DNA of 53,090 nucleotides from Clostridiales bacterium. Its GTDB lineage: Bacteria; Bacillota; Clostridia; Lachnospirales; Lachnospiraceae. The translations under genes and the position numbers were made by a program. The DNA is taken from NCBI GenBank assembly GCA_021204045.1, contig JAJQAA010000037.1:1-53090 (forward strand). Direction: 5' to 3'. The notes under the pieces are model-generated. The model worked only from the letters and a program-made list of their open reading frames with translations. It was not told where the DNA came from and made no database searches. Below, piece after piece: positions 7,685 through 17,236 of the stretch (positions are counted from its first letter, which is position 1; the number at the start of each line of letters is the position of its first letter).

Positions 7685-8716
7685 ATGGCAGTAAAAGTAG
7701 CGATCAATGGCTTTGGCCGCATTGGCCGTCTGGCTTTTCGTCAGATGTTCGGAGCGGAAGGATATGAAGTAGTGGCGATCAACGATCTGACCGATCCGAA
7801 GATGCTGGCTCATCTGCTGAAATATGACACCGCACAAGGCGGCTATGCCGGACATATCGGCGAGGGCAAGCACACTGTGGAGGCCGGAGAGGATTCCATC
7901 ACGGTCAATGGCAAGAAGATTACGATCTACAAGGAAGCCAAGGCTGCGGATCTTCCGTGGGGCGAGATTGGCGTGGACGTTGTCCTGGAGTGCACCGGCT
8001 TTTACACCTCGAAAGACAAAGCGCAGGCACACATTGACGCGGGCGCAAAGAAGGTTGTCATTTCCGCACCGGCCGGCAATGATCTGAAGACGATTGTATA
8101 TAGTGTAAACGAGAATACGCTGACTGCAGATGACACGATCATCTCCGCGGCGTCCTGCACGACCAACTGCCTGGCTCCGATGGCGAAGGCTCTGAATGAT
8201 TATGCTCCGATCCAGTCCGGTATCATGAGCACCATCCATGCCTACACCGGTGACCAGATGATTCTGGACGGCCCGCACAGGAAGGGCGACCTGCGCAGAG
8301 CGAGAGCCGGCGCGGCCAACATCGTTCCGAACTCCACCGGCGCTGCCAAGGCGATCGGCCTGGTTATCCCGGAGCTCAACGGCAAGCTGATCGGTTCCGC
8401 ACAGCGTGTTCCGGTTCCGACCGGTTCCATCACGATTCTGACCGCCGTTGTCAAGGGCACGGACGTTACCAAGGAAGGCATCAATGCCGCGATGAAGGCT
8501 GCTGCCTCCGAGTCCTTCGGTTACAATGAGGAGCAGATCGTATCTTCCGACGTGATCGGCATGAAGTACGGTTCTCTGTTTGACGCGACCCAGACCATGG
8601 TAGCGAAGGTTGCTGATGATCTGTATGAGGTTCAGGTCGTTTCATGGTATGACAATGAGAACTCCTACACGAGCCAGATGGTTCGCACGATCAAGTACTT
8701 CGCGGAGCTTGGCTGA
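7685..8716 (+). CDS. gap: Glyceraldehyde-3-phosphate dehydrogenase (glycolytic, NAD-type)
   Basis: Catalyses oxidation and phosphorylation of glyceraldehyde-3-phosphate to 1,3-bisphosphoglycerate in cytosolic glycolysis. The 343-residue protein has the N-terminal Rossmann motif INGFGRIGR, Asp34 in INDLTD (usual for NAD preference), the active site SCTTNCLAP with Cys158, and the catalytic His185 in [10 protein letters not shown]. The C-terminus has the typical [16 protein letters not shown] textbook AGGAGG site precedes the ATG. It is followed by a strong terminator and then by pgk and tpiA, so it can be transcribed alone and at high level. Confidence 0.97.
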   Translation: MAVKVAINGFGRIGRLAFRQMFGAEGYEVVAINDLTDPKMLAHLLKYDTAQGGYAGHIGEGKHTVEAGEDSITVNGKKITIYKEAKAADLPWGEIGVDVVLECTGFYTSKDKAQAHIDAGAKKVVISAPAGNDLKTIVYSVNENTLTADDTIISAASCTTNCLAPMAKALNDYAPIQSGIMSTIHAYTGDQMILDGPHRKGDLRRARAGAANIVPNSTGAAKAIGLVIPELNGKLIGSAQRVPVPTGSITILTAVVKGTDVTKEGINAAMKAAASESFGYNEEQIVSSDVIGMKYGSLFDATQTMVAKVADDLYEVQVVSWYDNENSYTSQMVRTIKYFAELG

Positions 8717-8791
8717 TAAGCAGACAGACGTATTCGGATGGACGGTGAAATGACCGGCTGCCCATGATTGCCGGATGCGACAGATTGACTC

Positions 8792-8829
8792 AAAACGGGT
8801 CCGGTCTCTGAGTGGACCGGGCCTGTTTT
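8792..8829 (+). terminator. Rho-independent terminator after gap
   Basis: A 15-bp stem with two G-U pairs (8792-8806 with 8815-8829) has an A-run at its left foot and a T-run at its right foot, so it may act on both strands. It separates gap from pgk. Confidence 0.75.
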
Positions 8830-8893
8830 CTATGATGCCAGAGTCAAAAGAGTATCATAGACAGACTATTATATAAAAGAAAGGAAATAATTC

Positions 8894-10114
8894 ATGCTGA
8901 ATAAAAAGACAGTAGACGATATTCAGGCAAAGGGACGCCGCGTGCTGGTACGCTGCGATTTCAACGTCCCGCTGAAAAATGGTGAGATCACCGACGAGAC
9001 CCGTATCGTGGCAGCGCTGCCGACGATCAACAAACTGATCGCGGAAGGCGCGCGCGTGATTCTCTGCTCTCATCTGGGCAAGGTGAAAAATGGTCCGAAC
9101 GAGGGCGAATCTCTGGCTCCTGTAGCGAAGCGGCTTTCCGAGAAGCTGGGCAAGGAGATCGTTTTTGTGTCGGATTACAATGTGACCGGCGAGGCCGCTA
9201 CCAAGGCGGTTGAGGCGATGAAGGACGGCGATGTGGTTCTGCTGCAGAATACCCGTTTCCGCGGCTCTGAGGAGACCAAGAACGGGGAACAGTTCAGCAA
9301 AGAACTGGCTGATCTGGCGGATGATTATGTCTGCGACGCCTTTGGCTCTTCCCATCGCGCACATGCTTCCGTCGAGGGCGTGACGAAATTCATCACGGCC
9401 AAGGGCGGCACCAATGCGGTCGGATATCTGATGCAGAAGGAGATTGACTTCCTTGGCAACGCGGTTGAGAATCCGGTACGTCCGTTTGTGGCGATCCTGG
9501 GCGGAGCTAAGGTTGCAGATAAGCTGAATGTTATTTCCAACCTGCTCGAGAAATGCGATACGCTGATCATCGGCGGCGGTATGGCCTATACCTTCCTGAA
9601 GGCACAGGGCAAGGGCATCGGCGAATCCCTGGTGGACGACAGCAAGCTTGACTACTGCCGTGAGATGATGGACAAGGCCAAAAAGCTTGGCAAGACTCTG
9701 CTGCTTCCGATTGACACGACGATTGCGGCTTCCTTCCCGGATCCGATCGATGGACCGATCGAGATTTCCGTGGTAGATTCCGACAAGATTCCGGCGGATA
9801 AACAGGGCCTGGATATTGGTCCGAAGACAGCAGAGCTGTTCGCGGGCGCGGTGAAGTCGGCGAAAACCGTGGTCTGGAACGGGCCGATGGGCGTCTTTGA
9901 GAATCCGACTCTGGCGGCCGGTACGATTGCGGTGGCGAAGGCGCTGGCGGAGACCGAGGCGACGACGATCATCGGCGGCGGCGATTCCGCGGCGGCGGTC
10001 AACCAGCTTGGTTTCGGCGACAAGATGAGCCATATTTCCACGGGCGGCGGCGCTTCCCTGGAATTCCTTGAGGGCAAGGTGCTCCCAGGCGTAGCGGCGG
10101 CAGACGACAAGTAA
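8894..10114 (+). CDS. pgk: Phosphoglycerate kinase
   Basis: Transfers phosphate from 1,3-bisphosphoglycerate to ADP in glycolysis. At 406 residues it has the expected size and motifs: [12 protein letters not shown] near the N-terminus (substrate-binding Arg and Asp), SHLGK, the [11 protein letters not shown] segment, the hinge region with [10 protein letters not shown], and the C-terminal nucleotide-binding [13 protein letters not shown] and [15 protein letters not shown]. It lies between gap and tpiA on the same strand with an AAAGGAAA ribosome binding site. Upstream, a terminator separates it from gap; I do not see a convincing -35/-10 pair for it, so read-through may matter. Confidence 0.97.
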   Translation: MLNKKTVDDIQAKGRRVLVRCDFNVPLKNGEITDETRIVAALPTINKLIAEGARVILCSHLGKVKNGPNEGESLAPVAKRLSEKLGKEIVFVSDYNVTGEAATKAVEAMKDGDVVLLQNTRFRGSEETKNGEQFSKELADLADDYVCDAFGSSHRAHASVEGVTKFITAKGGTNAVGYLMQKEIDFLGNAVENPVRPFVAILGGAKVADKLNVISNLLEKCDTLIIGGGMAYTFLKAQGKGIGESLVDDSKLDYCREMMDKAKKLGKTLLLPIDTTIAASFPDPIDGPIEISVVDSDKIPADKQGLDIGPKTAELFAGAVKSAKTVVWNGPMGVFENPTLAAGTIAVAKALAETEATTIIGGGDSAAAVNQLGFGDKMSHISTGGGASLEFLEGKVLPGVAAADDK

Positions 10115-10198
10115 GGTCGATACAGTCCCCGGAAAAGGATAAAAAAATACTAAGTGCAAACAGCAAGCAACAGTATAAGCAGAAAAGAGGAAAATTTG

Positions 10199-10951
10199 AT
10201 GTCAAGAAAGAAAATCGTCGCAGGCAACTGGAAGATGAACATGACGCCGAGCGAGGCGGTTGCCCTGATTGAAACTTTGAAACCCCTGGTGGCCAATGAT
10301 GAGGTAGATGTTGTTTTCTGCGTACCGGCGATCGATATCATTCCGGCGCAGGAAGCGGCGAAGGGAACGAACATCCAGATCGGCGCAGAGAACCTGTATT
10401 TTGAGGAGAAGGGCGCTTATACCGGTGAGATCTCCCCGGCCATGCTGGTGGATGCGGGCGTGAAGTATGTGATCATCGGCCATTCCGAGCGCCGTGAGTA
10501 TTTCGCGGAGACCAACGAGACCGTCAATAAAAAGGTTAAAAAGGCGTTTGAGCATGGCCTGACCCCGATCATCTGCTGCGGCGAGTCCCTCACCCAGAGA
10601 GAGCAGGGGATCACGATCGACTGGATCCGCCAGCAGATCAAGATTGCCTTCCTGGATGTGACAGCCGAGCAGGCGAAGACCGCGGTTGTCGCTTACGAGC
10701 CGATCTGGGCGATTGGTACCGGCAAGACTGCTACCTCCGATCAGGCGGAGGAAGTTTGTGCCGCGATCCGTGCCTGTATCGGTGAGATCTACGATGAGGC
10801 GACGGCGGCCGCGATCCGTATTCAGTATGGCGGCTCGGTAAACGGCGGCAACGCGGCGGAGCTGTTTGCAAAGCCGGATATCGACGGCGGTCTGGTGGGC
10901 GGCGCTTCACTGAAACCGGACTTCGGCGCGATTGTAAATTATAATAAATAG
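10199..10951 (+). CDS. tpiA: Triose-phosphate isomerase
   Basis: Interconverts dihydroxyacetone phosphate and glyceraldehyde-3-phosphate. The 250-residue barrel protein shows VAGNWKMN (substrate Lys), GHSERR (catalytic His region), the catalytic glutamate in [12 protein letters not shown] (loop 6 follows) and the phosphate-binding YGGSVNGGN and GGASL. The ATG at 10199 is chosen over an in-frame ATG at 10154 because the family N-terminus begins with [11 protein letters not shown] and an AGAGGA box lies at the right distance. It is third in the glycolytic series; the histidine kinase gene starts two bases after its stop. Confidence 0.97.
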   Translation: MSRKKIVAGNWKMNMTPSEAVALIETLKPLVANDEVDVVFCVPAIDIIPAQEAAKGTNIQIGAENLYFEEKGAYTGEISPAMLVDAGVKYVIIGHSERREYFAETNETVNKKVKKAFEHGLTPIICCGESLTQREQGITIDWIRQQIKIAFLDVTAEQAKTAVVAYEPIWAIGTGKTATSDQAEEVCAAIRACIGEIYDEATAAAIRIQYGGSVNGGNAAELFAKPDIDGGLVGGASLKPDFGAIVNYNK

Positions 10952-10953
10952 AC

Positions 10954-12060
10954 ATGATGGGTAAGGCGCGGGAACTGGGAGGCGAGCATTACCTCCGGGT
11001 AAATATCGGGGTCACCGTGGTGACGATGTCGCTGGCGACCCTGTTTGCGGCGGTGTTTTTTCGCTACAGCAACAACTCGGGCAATGTCGGCGTGATTTAT
11101 GTGCTGGCAGTTATGCTGGTGGCCCGTTTTACGTTTGGTTATGTGCCCGGGATCATCGCTTCCCTGATCGGCGTAGTCGGTGTGAACTACGCCTTCACTT
11201 ACCCGTTCATGAAACTGAATTTTTCGATTGAAGGTTACCCGGTCACCTTCGTCGGCATGATGCTGGTCTCGACGCTCACCAGCGCCCTGACAACGCGGTT
11301 TAAGCAGCAGAGCGCGCTGCTTCAGGAGCGTGAGGCCATGCTGGCCGAGGCGGAGAAGGAGACGATGCGGGCAAATCTGCTGCGCGCGGTATCGCATGAT
11401 CTGCGCACGCCGCTCTCCGGCATCATCGGGATGGCGGATACGTATCTCAAAAATGAGGATGTGCTGACGGAGAAACAGAAATCAGAGATGGTGGAAGGGA
11501 TCAGCGAGGACGCCAACTGGCTGCTTTCCATGGTGGAAAACCTTCTGTCTGTGACCCGTATCCGCGTCGGCGATACCCGCGTGAACAAGACGCCGGAACC
11601 TCTGGAGGAGGTCGTTGCCGAGGCGATGACGCGCCTGCGTAAGCGTCTGCCGGATGCCGAGGTGCATGTGCGCGTGCCGGATGAGTTTCTGATGGTGCCG
11701 ATGGACGCGATGCTGATCGAGCAGGTGATCATGAACCTGGTGGAGAACGCGGTTTATCATTCCGGACAGGAGGAAGGCGGCATTGACCTGTTTGTGGAAA
11801 AGCGGGGCAACGACGCCGAATTTCATATCCGCGATTATGGCCGGGGTATTGCGCCGGAACGGCTCGCGGTGATCTTTGACGGTGGTGGTATGGAAAACAA
11901 TGCCAGCGGCGATTCCCACAAGGGAATGGGGATCGGCCTTACCATATGCAAGACGATCATCATGGCGCACCAGGGGAAGATCCAGGCATACAACCGGGAC
12001 AGGGGAGCGGAATTTATCTTTACCCTGCCGATCGTGGAGGGAGAGGCGGATGACAAATAA
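10954..12060 (+). CDS. KdpD-like sensor histidine kinase (short form)
   Basis: Membrane sensor kinase of 368 residues. Residues about 15-115 form the four hydrophobic segments of the DUF4118 membrane domain typical of KdpD (GVIYVLAVMLVARFTFGYVPG). Next come a coiled linker, the phosphoacceptor H-box (AVSHDLRTPLSG, His148) and an ATPase domain with N-box NLVENAVYHS, G1 DYGRGIAPE and G2 GMGIGLTI. The large cytoplasmic KdpD and UspA domains of full KdpD are absent. It begins two bases after tpiA with no strong ribosome binding site of its own and overlaps the response-regulator gene, so it is probably coupled to both. No kdpFABC genes are near; the signal is unknown. Confidence 0.85.
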   Translation: MMGKARELGGEHYLRVNIGVTVVTMSLATLFAAVFFRYSNNSGNVGVIYVLAVMLVARFTFGYVPGIIASLIGVVGVNYAFTYPFMKLNFSIEGYPVTFVGMMLVSTLTSALTTRFKQQSALLQEREAMLAEAEKETMRANLLRAVSHDLRTPLSGIIGMADTYLKNEDVLTEKQKSEMVEGISEDANWLLSMVENLLSVTRIRVGDTRVNKTPEPLEEVVAEAMTRLRKRLPDAEVHVRVPDEFLMVPMDAMLIEQVIMNLVENAVYHSGQEEGGIDLFVEKRGNDAEFHIRDYGRGIAPERLAVIFDGGGMENNASGDSHKGMGIGLTICKTIIMAHQGKIQAYNRDRGAEFIFTLPIVEGEADDK

Positions 12061-12745
12061 GCAGAGCATCCTGATCATAGAAGATGAGAAAAATATCGGC
12101 AATTATATTGAGACGATTGTGGCATCGAATGGTTACCGGGCGCTGCGTGCGATGAGCGGCACGTCCGGTCTCTCTATGTGTGCGTCCCATCACCCGGATC
12201 TGGTTCTTCTGGATCTCGGCCTGCCGGATATGGACGGCATGGAGGTACTGCAACGGATCCGCGATTTTTCCAATGTGCCGATTATCGTGATTTCGGCCCG
12301 GACACAGGAAAAAGAAAAGGTAGCGGCTCTGGACGGCGGGGCGGACGATTATATTACAAAGCCCTTCGGTTCCGAGGAGGTGCTGGCGCGCATCTGCACA
12401 GCCATGCGCCACCATGCACAGCTGGATAATGCGGCGCTGCAGCAGACGGTCTATTCCAGAGATGGTCTGGTGATTGATTTTGACCGACGTCTGGTGACGC
12501 TGGACGGTCAGCCGGTGCACCTGACACAGATTGAGTATAAGCTGGTCTCCCTGCTGGCGAAAAATGCCGGCAGAGTGCTTTCGTATGACAGTATTCTGAA
12601 AGAAATCTGGGGACCGTTTACGGACACGGACAATCAGATCCTCCGGGTGAATATGGCGAATATCCGGCGGAAACTGGAAGTTAACCCGGCACAGCCACAT
12701 TATATCTTTACAGAGATCGGCGTCGGCTACCGGATGCTGGAGTGA
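12050..12745 (+). CDS. KdpE-like response regulator (OmpR/PhoB family)
   Basis: DNA-binding response regulator of 231 residues. The receiver domain (1-120) has the acidic pocket Glu11/Asp12, the phosphoacceptor Asp55 (LVLLDLGLPD) and a Lys in YITKPFG. The C-terminal winged-helix domain of the OmpR type has LTQIEYKLVSLLAKNAGRVLS and ends with a typical TEIGVGYRM. The start at 12050 overlaps the kinase gene by 11 bases and follows a GGAGGGAGAGG box, giving a standard-length protein. It pairs with the upstream KdpD-like kinase; target genes are not evident from this window. Confidence 0.9.
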   Translation: MTNKQSILIIEDEKNIGNYIETIVASNGYRALRAMSGTSGLSMCASHHPDLVLLDLGLPDMDGMEVLQRIRDFSNVPIIVISARTQEKEKVAALDGGADDYITKPFGSEEVLARICTAMRHHAQLDNAALQQTVYSRDGLVIDFDRRLVTLDGQPVHLTQIEYKLVSLLAKNAGRVLSYDSILKEIWGPFTDTDNQILRVNMANIRRKLEVNPAQPHYIFTEIGVGYRMLE

Positions 12746-12788
12746 AGCGCGCTGCAGACAGGCTGTGAGATCAGAGCATCTACTGCCG

Positions 12789-13400
12789 TCAGAATCCGCT
12801 GTTGATCACTTTCCATTCGTCGGATTTGGAAGCGCGGGCGATGCTGATCGTGCGCACGGGGTTGCCTTCCTCCCTGTCCTTGCCGGTTTCGACCAGATAG
12901 ATAATGATGTTGCCTACGGTATATTCGGCTTCGATTCCTACATTCTGATAGAGCGGATTGTCATCCTCTGCCGGTTCAATATGCTCGACGCCGTCATAGA
13001 CCGGAGAAAGTTCGGTAAAGTAATAGCGGGCGATCTCCTCGGTCTCGATCAGATCTTCCTCGCTGAGCGCTTCGAGGTAGCCGGTGCTGTCCGGATAAAA
13101 AATCATTTCCGCTTGTCCGGCAGTGCCTTCCTCATCGCCGTTTTCCACAGCTGCAGTATAGCGGTTGTCGTCAAAACTGGACGGAACGAAGGAAAGAGCA
13201 GCCTGCTGCTCTTCGGGTAAGGACTGGTACCATTCGATCCATTGCAGCGTATCCTCGGACAGCTCGGAAACTTTCCGCGAGACGCCATTGAACTCGATGG
13301 TCTCCTCTGTGGCCTGGGAACGGGCATCTGTATTGGAACAGCCGCTAAGGATGATGAATCCGGCGGCTAAAAATATAGTTAAGGCGAATTGTCGACGCAT
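12789..13400 (-). CDS. Putative lipoprotein of unknown function
   Basis: A 203-residue protein with an N-terminal signal peptide (MRRQFALTIFLAAGF) and lipobox LSGC, so it is predicted to be a membrane-anchored extracellular lipoprotein. The mature part is acidic and carries no motif I recognise; it contains a WIEWYQSLPEEQQAA helix and a beta-rich C-terminal half. The ATG at 13400 is chosen because it opens the signal peptide and follows an AAGGAGG box; a farther ATG at 13445 would extend past the promoter-proximal region. It is transcribed towards the two-component genes, whose 3' end is 43 bases away, and could relate to them only by position. Confidence 0.8.
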   Translation of the reverse strand: MRRQFALTIFLAAGFIILSGCSNTDARSQATEETIEFNGVSRKVSELSEDTLQWIEWYQSLPEEQQAALSFVPSSFDDNRYTAAVENGDEEGTAGQAEMIFYPDSTGYLEALSEEDLIETEEIARYYFTELSPVYDGVEHIEPAEDDNPLYQNVGIEAEYTVGNIIIYLVETGKDREEGNPVRTISIARASKSDEWKVINSGF

Positions 13401-13471
13401 GAGAACCTCCTTCGTCCATGATGCTACGGATTGCATTCGATTCATGACCTTTTGACCCTGGCATCATGTCC

Positions 13472-13480
13472 ATTATAGCA
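13472..13480 (-). promoter_or_regulatory. Extended -10 promoter for the lipoprotein gene
   Basis: On the minus strand TGCTATAAT (13480-13472) is an extended -10 element about 70 bases upstream of the lipoprotein start. No good -35 is visible. Confidence 0.5.
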
Positions 13481-13579
13481 GGCAAACCGGCAGAATTCAT
13501 TAAAATATCCTGAAAAATATTATAAAAGTTCCGGAAAATTTTATCAGAAGACGCGTTCATCGAACTGGAGTGATTAATT

Positions 13580-14062
13580 ATGGAAATACGTTATGCACGA
13601 ATGAGCGACCTGCGGGCGCTTGCCGCGGTGGAAGCGGAATGTTTTCCGGCCGCGGAAGCGGCCACGGAGGAAGCACTTGCCGGCCGTCTGGCCGTCTATC
13701 CGAATCATTTCTGGCTGCTGTTTGACGGCGATCGTCTGGTGTCCTTTGTCAACGGTATGGTCACGGACGAGGCGGATTTGAGCGATGAGATGTATGCGGA
13801 TCCTTCCCTGCATCGGGAGGATGGACGCTGGCAGATGATATTCGGTGTAAATACGATACCTGCTTTCCGCCGGCGGGGCTGCGCGGCTTTGTTGCTGGAA
13901 CGGGCGATTGCCGATGCCGGAACGCAGGGGCGGAGCGGCCTGGTGCTGACCTGTAAGGAACGACTGATTCCCTATTATGGCAAATTCGGTTTTGCGGACG
14001 AAGGAGTGTCCGCGTCAGAGCATGGTGGCGTGATCTGGCACCAGATGTGGATGGTTTTGTGA
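13580..14062 (+). CDS. GNAT-family N-acetyltransferase
   Basis: A 160-residue acetyl-CoA-dependent acetyltransferase of the GNAT fold. The start MEIRYARMSDLRALAAVEAECFPAA is the typical first strand and helix, and INTIPAF-like FGVNTIPAFRRRGCAALLLERAI is motif A with the R-R-x-G-x-A/G pyrophosphate-binding loop; LVLTCKERLIPYYGKFGFADEG is the C-terminal Tyr-containing motif B. The acceptor is unknown: relatives acetylate arylalkylamines, amino acids or protein N-termini. It is a single gene between the divergent lipoprotein and the ireB operon promoter. Confidence 0.85.
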   Translation: MEIRYARMSDLRALAAVEAECFPAAEAATEEALAGRLAVYPNHFWLLFDGDRLVSFVNGMVTDEADLSDEMYADPSLHREDGRWQMIFGVNTIPAFRRRGCAALLLERAIADAGTQGRSGLVLTCKERLIPYYGKFGFADEGVSASEHGGVIWHQMWMVL

Positions 14063-14070
14063 AATACCCC

Positions 14071-14099
14071 TTGCCGAAATGCGTAAAGTAGTATAGAAT
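14071..14099 (+). promoter_or_regulatory. Sigma-A-type promoter of the ireB-ruvX region
   Basis: TTGCCG (14071-14076), a 17-base spacer and TAGAAT (14094-14099) lie 30 bases upstream of the ireB start codon. Confidence 0.75.
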
Positions 14100-14128
14100 A
14101 GAAACGAATAGTTAAAGGACGTGAAGGC

Positions 14129-14398
14129 ATGGGCGAAATTCATAATACGCGGTTTTTTCAGGCGGTACAGGAAAATAAAATGGATGTCAGCCAGGTTTTG
14201 GAGCAGGTGTATGTTGCGCTGTCAGAGAAGGGGTACAACCCGGTCAATCAGATCGTAGGATACATTATGTCCGGAGACCCGACTTACATCACGAGCCATA
14301 AAAGTGCCCGAAGCCTGATTATGAAGGTAGAACGTGACGAGATTCTGGAAGAACTGATGTCGGTGTATATCGAGGCGAAGCTGAAGGATCGCCGGTGA
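14129..14398 (+). CDS. IreB-family regulatory phosphoprotein (UPF0297)
   Basis: An 89-residue protein of the IreB/YrzL family. In Enterococcus IreB is a phosphorylation target of the PASTA kinase IreK and modulates envelope stress resistance. The family core is plain: [45 protein letters not shown] followed in part by [12 protein letters not shown] (quoted in pieces: [12 protein letters not shown] and [10 protein letters not shown] are diagnostic). It has an AAAGGACGTG ribosome binding site and heads the conserved Firmicutes cluster with ruvX and the DUF1292 gene. The exact role in this organism is inferred from the family. Confidence 0.92.
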   Translation: MGEIHNTRFFQAVQENKMDVSQVLEQVYVALSEKGYNPVNQIVGYIMSGDPTYITSHKSARSLIMKVERDEILEELMSVYIEAKLKDRR

Positions 14399-14429
14399 TG
14401 GATGACCGACGGACACATTGGGGTACGAG

Positions 14430-14469
14430 GGCTGTCAGCTCGTGGGGGAAACGGGGCTGACAGTCTTTT
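14430..14469 (+). terminator. Hairpin terminator/attenuator between ireB and ruvX
   Basis: A 12-bp stem with two G-U pairs (14430-14441 with 14454-14465) is followed by TTTT. It would reduce transcription from ireB into ruvX, which then may depend on read-through or on a promoter inside 14470-14615. Confidence 0.65.
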
Positions 14470-14615
14470 CGTGACGCGCTGTGTTGCTGTTCTGCGAACA
14501 GGGGAAGATGTGGTGTTTGGCAGGCATGCGGCACTTTGCGCGTGTGACATTTGACAGGTCAATCCGGGTGTCCGACGGCAAGAAAACCGGCGGTATAAGA
14601 TCGGGAGAGCGGAGC

Positions 14616-15038
14616 ATGAGGATATTGGGGCTGGACTACGGTTCAAAAACGGTAGGCGTGGCCGTCTGTGACCCGCTGGGTTGGACGGCCCAGGGGCTGG
14701 AGACGATTACGAGAAAATCAGAGAACAAGCTGCGCCGGACTTTGGCGCGGATCGAAGCTTTGGCATCGGAATATCAGGCGGAGCGTATTGTACTGGGATA
14801 TCCGCTGAATATGGACGACACGGTCGGTGAGCGTGCCCGCAAGACGGAGGAGTTTCAGGAGCTTCTGAAGCGGCGCACAGGCTTACCGGTCGTTTTATGG
14901 GATGAGCGTCTGACAACTATGGAAGCAAATGAAATATTGATGGAAAGCGGAGTTCGCAGAGAAGATCGCAAAAAGGTGATCGACAAGGTTGCGGCCGTGT
15001 TGATTTTGCAGTCTTACCTGAATTCCATACGGGAGTGA
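14616..15038 (+). CDS. ruvX: Holliday junction resolvase-like RuvX (YqgF)
   Basis: A 140-residue RNase H-fold nuclease of the YqgF/RuvX family, linked to 16S rRNA 5' maturation and Holliday-junction processing. It shows the N-terminal [17 protein letters not shown] (catalytic Asp), the [14 protein letters not shown] segment, [13 protein letters not shown] and the closing [13 protein letters not shown], all typical. The ATG at 14616 gives the family N-terminus MRILGLDYG and follows GGGAGAGCGGAG; an ATG at 14481 would add 45 residues inside the terminator region. It precedes the DUF1292 gene by 6 bases. Confidence 0.93.
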   Translation: MRILGLDYGSKTVGVAVCDPLGWTAQGLETITRKSENKLRRTLARIEALASEYQAERIVLGYPLNMDDTVGERARKTEEFQELLKRRTGLPVVLWDERLTTMEANEILMESGVRREDRKKVIDKVAAVLILQSYLNSIRE

Positions 15039-15044
15039 AGTGAT

Positions 15045-15320
15045 ATGCAGGAAGAAAAGCTGACGATGACGACGGATACCGGGGATACGGTGGATTTTTA
15101 TGTACTCGAGGAGACCCGTGTCAACGGGATGGACTATCTGATGGTGACGGATGCCGCTGGAGAGGATGAGGATGGAGAATGCTACATTCTCAAAGATGTG
15201 TCCGGTGCGGAAGAGAGTGACGCTGTCTATGTGTTCGTGGAGAATGACGACGAGCTTAATTATCTTTATCCGATATTTACCGAACTTCTTTCCGATATGG
15301 ATGTGGATATCCGCAGGTAA
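15045..15320 (+). CDS. DUF1292 family protein (YrzB-like)
   Basis: A 91-residue, strongly acidic protein of the DUF1292 family, which regularly follows ireB and ruvX in Firmicutes; function unknown. It opens with two short beta strands (KLTMTTDTGDTVDFYVLEE) and carries the YLMVTDA and YVFVENDDELNYLYPIF segments seen in the family. It lies 6 bases after ruvX and shares its transcript. Confidence 0.88.
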   Translation: MQEEKLTMTTDTGDTVDFYVLEETRVNGMDYLMVTDAAGEDEDGECYILKDVSGAEESDAVYVFVENDDELNYLYPIFTELLSDMDVDIRR

Positions 15321-15415
15321 AGACACGTGGCGCTGTGCGGGGAAAAACCGGGTGCGTCGTAGCGTGTTCAGACAGAACGACTGAGCTTATAGGACGGAGA
15401 ATTGGAGGAAATCTT

Positions 15416-17134
15416 TTGAGAACAGGAAAATTGAGAGATACCCGGGAACCCCGGGATAACAGAGAGATAACAGGGGATGAGAGCCCGAAAGTCCGGATCA
15501 TTCCGTTGGGCGGTCTGGAACAGATCGGTATGAACATCACCGCTATTGAGTGTGAGGACAGCATTATCGTCGTGGACTGTGGCCTGGCCTTCCCGACCGA
15601 TGATATGCTGGGAATCGATCTGGTCATTCCGGATATCTCATATCTTGAAAATAATATCGAGAAGGTGAAGGGATTTGTGATCACGCACGGCCATGAAGAT
15701 CACATTGGCGCCCTGCCTTATATATTACAGAAGATCAATGTTCCGGTCTACGGCACAAAGCTGACGATCGGCCTGATCGAGAACAAATTAAAAGAACACA
15801 ACCTGATGAAGACGACGAAGCGTAAGATCGTCCGGCATGGCCAGACGATCAATCTCGGCTGTTTCCGCGTCGAGTTTATCAAGATTAACCACAGCATCGT
15901 CGACGCGGCCGCGCTGGCAATCTTTTCCCCGGCCGGGGTGATCGTGCACACGGGTGATTTCAAGATCGATTACACGCCGGTCTTTGGCGACGCCGTCGAC
16001 CTGCAGCGCTTTGCCGAGCTCGGCAAGAAGGGTGTGCTCGCACTGATGTGTGATTCGACGAACGCGATCCGCAGCGGTTTTACGGCCTCGGAACGCACGG
16101 TGGGCCGCACGTTCGATGCGATTTTTGCGGAACACGCGACAAGCCGTATTATTGTCGCGACGTTCTCCTCAAACGTTGACCGCGTTCAGCAGATTATCAA
16201 TTCCGCTTACAAGTATGGGCGCAAGGTGGTGATTGAGGGACGCAGCATGGTAAATGTCATCGGCACGGCCAGCGAACTCGGATATATTAAGATTCCGGAC
16301 GGTACGCTGATCGATATTGAGCAGATGAAAAATTATACGGACGAGCAGACGGTACTGATCACGACCGGGAGCCAGGGAGAGACGATGGCGGCGCTGTCAC
16401 GCATGGCCTCTCATCTGCATCGCAAGGTTTCGATCAAGCCAAACGACGTGGTTATTTTCAGCTCGCATCCGATTCCGGGCAATGAGAAGGCGGTCTCGAA
16501 GGTCATCAACGAGCTGGCGCAGCAGGGCGCCGAGGTGATCTCGCAGGATACGCATGTATCCGGCCATGCCTGCGCGGAGGAGATCAAGCTGATGTACGCG
16601 CTGCTGCATCCGAAATTTGCGCTGCCGGTACACGGCGAGTACCGCCATCTGATGGCCAACCGCAATATCGCCCAGTCGATGGGCGTACCCAAGGAGCGGA
16701 TTCTGATCATGTCCTCGGGCGACGTCGTGGAGTTGGACAAGGATTCCTGCCGCGTAGTCGATCATGTGCAGGCGGGCGGTATCCTCGTGGATGGCCTGGG
16801 TGTTGGCGATGTTGGCAATATCGTGCTGCGCGATCGCCAGAACCTGGCGCAGAACGGCATTATCATCGTGGTGCTGTCGCTTGAGAAATATACGGGCCAG
16901 CTGCTTGCCGGACCGGATATCGTCTCGCGCGGTTTTGTCTATGTGCGTGAGTCGGAGGATTTACTCGAGGAGGCAAACAATATTGTGGATGAGGCCGTCC
17001 AGGATTGTTTAAGACGCCATGTCAGCGACTGGGGCAAAATTAAAAACGAGATCCGCGACAGCCTCAGCGATTTCCTCTGGAAACGCATGAAGCGCAGCCC
17101 GATGATTCTGCCGATTATCATGGAAGTGGAATAA
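15416..17134 (+). CDS. rnj: Ribonuclease J
   Basis: Metallo-beta-lactamase/beta-CASP ribonuclease with 5'-to-3' exonuclease and endonuclease activity in mRNA decay and rRNA maturation. The zinc-binding motif THGHEDHIGALP is clear, with later motifs VHTGDFKID, MCDSTNA, VIIFSSH-like DVVIFSSHPIPGNE and LPVHGEYRHL; the C-terminal dimerisation region is present. I place the start at the TTG at 15416, because GGAGG lies 7 bases upstream and the result is 572 residues; the in-frame ATG at 15335 has no such site and adds 27 unlike residues lying in the intergenic region. Confidence 0.93.
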   Translation: MRTGKLRDTREPRDNREITGDESPKVRIIPLGGLEQIGMNITAIECEDSIIVVDCGLAFPTDDMLGIDLVIPDISYLENNIEKVKGFVITHGHEDHIGALPYILQKINVPVYGTKLTIGLIENKLKEHNLMKTTKRKIVRHGQTINLGCFRVEFIKINHSIVDAAALAIFSPAGVIVHTGDFKIDYTPVFGDAVDLQRFAELGKKGVLALMCDSTNAIRSGFTASERTVGRTFDAIFAEHATSRIIVATFSSNVDRVQQIINSAYKYGRKVVIEGRSMVNVIGTASELGYIKIPDGTLIDIEQMKNYTDEQTVLITTGSQGETMAALSRMASHLHRKVSIKPNDVVIFSSHPIPGNEKAVSKVINELAQQGAEVISQDTHVSGHACAEEIKLMYALLHPKFALPVHGEYRHLMANRNIAQSMGVPKERILIMSSGDVVELDKDSCRVVDHVQAGGILVDGLGVGDVGNIVLRDRQNLAQNGIIIVVLSLEKYTGQLLAGPDIVSRGFVYVRESEDLLEEANNIVDEAVQDCLRRHVSDWGKIKNEIRDSLSDFLWKRMKRSPMILPIIMEVE

Positions 17135-17141
17135 ATTCCTC

Positions 17142-17178
17142 AATGGAACGGAAATAAAATTCGTAATGGAACGGAAAT
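17142..17178 (+). repeat. Direct repeat in the RNase J / MltG-like intergenic region
   Basis: A 14-base sequence at 17142-17155 recurs exactly at 17165-17178 (period 23), flanked by a short inverted repeat (TTCCTCA / TGAGGAA). It may fold as a stem containing the two copies. No function is known. Confidence 0.45.
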
Positions 17179-17236
17179 GAGGAAAATCCGGGATGAAACA
17201 GACCGGATCGATAGAGACAAGAAAGGAGGCGTCCGT

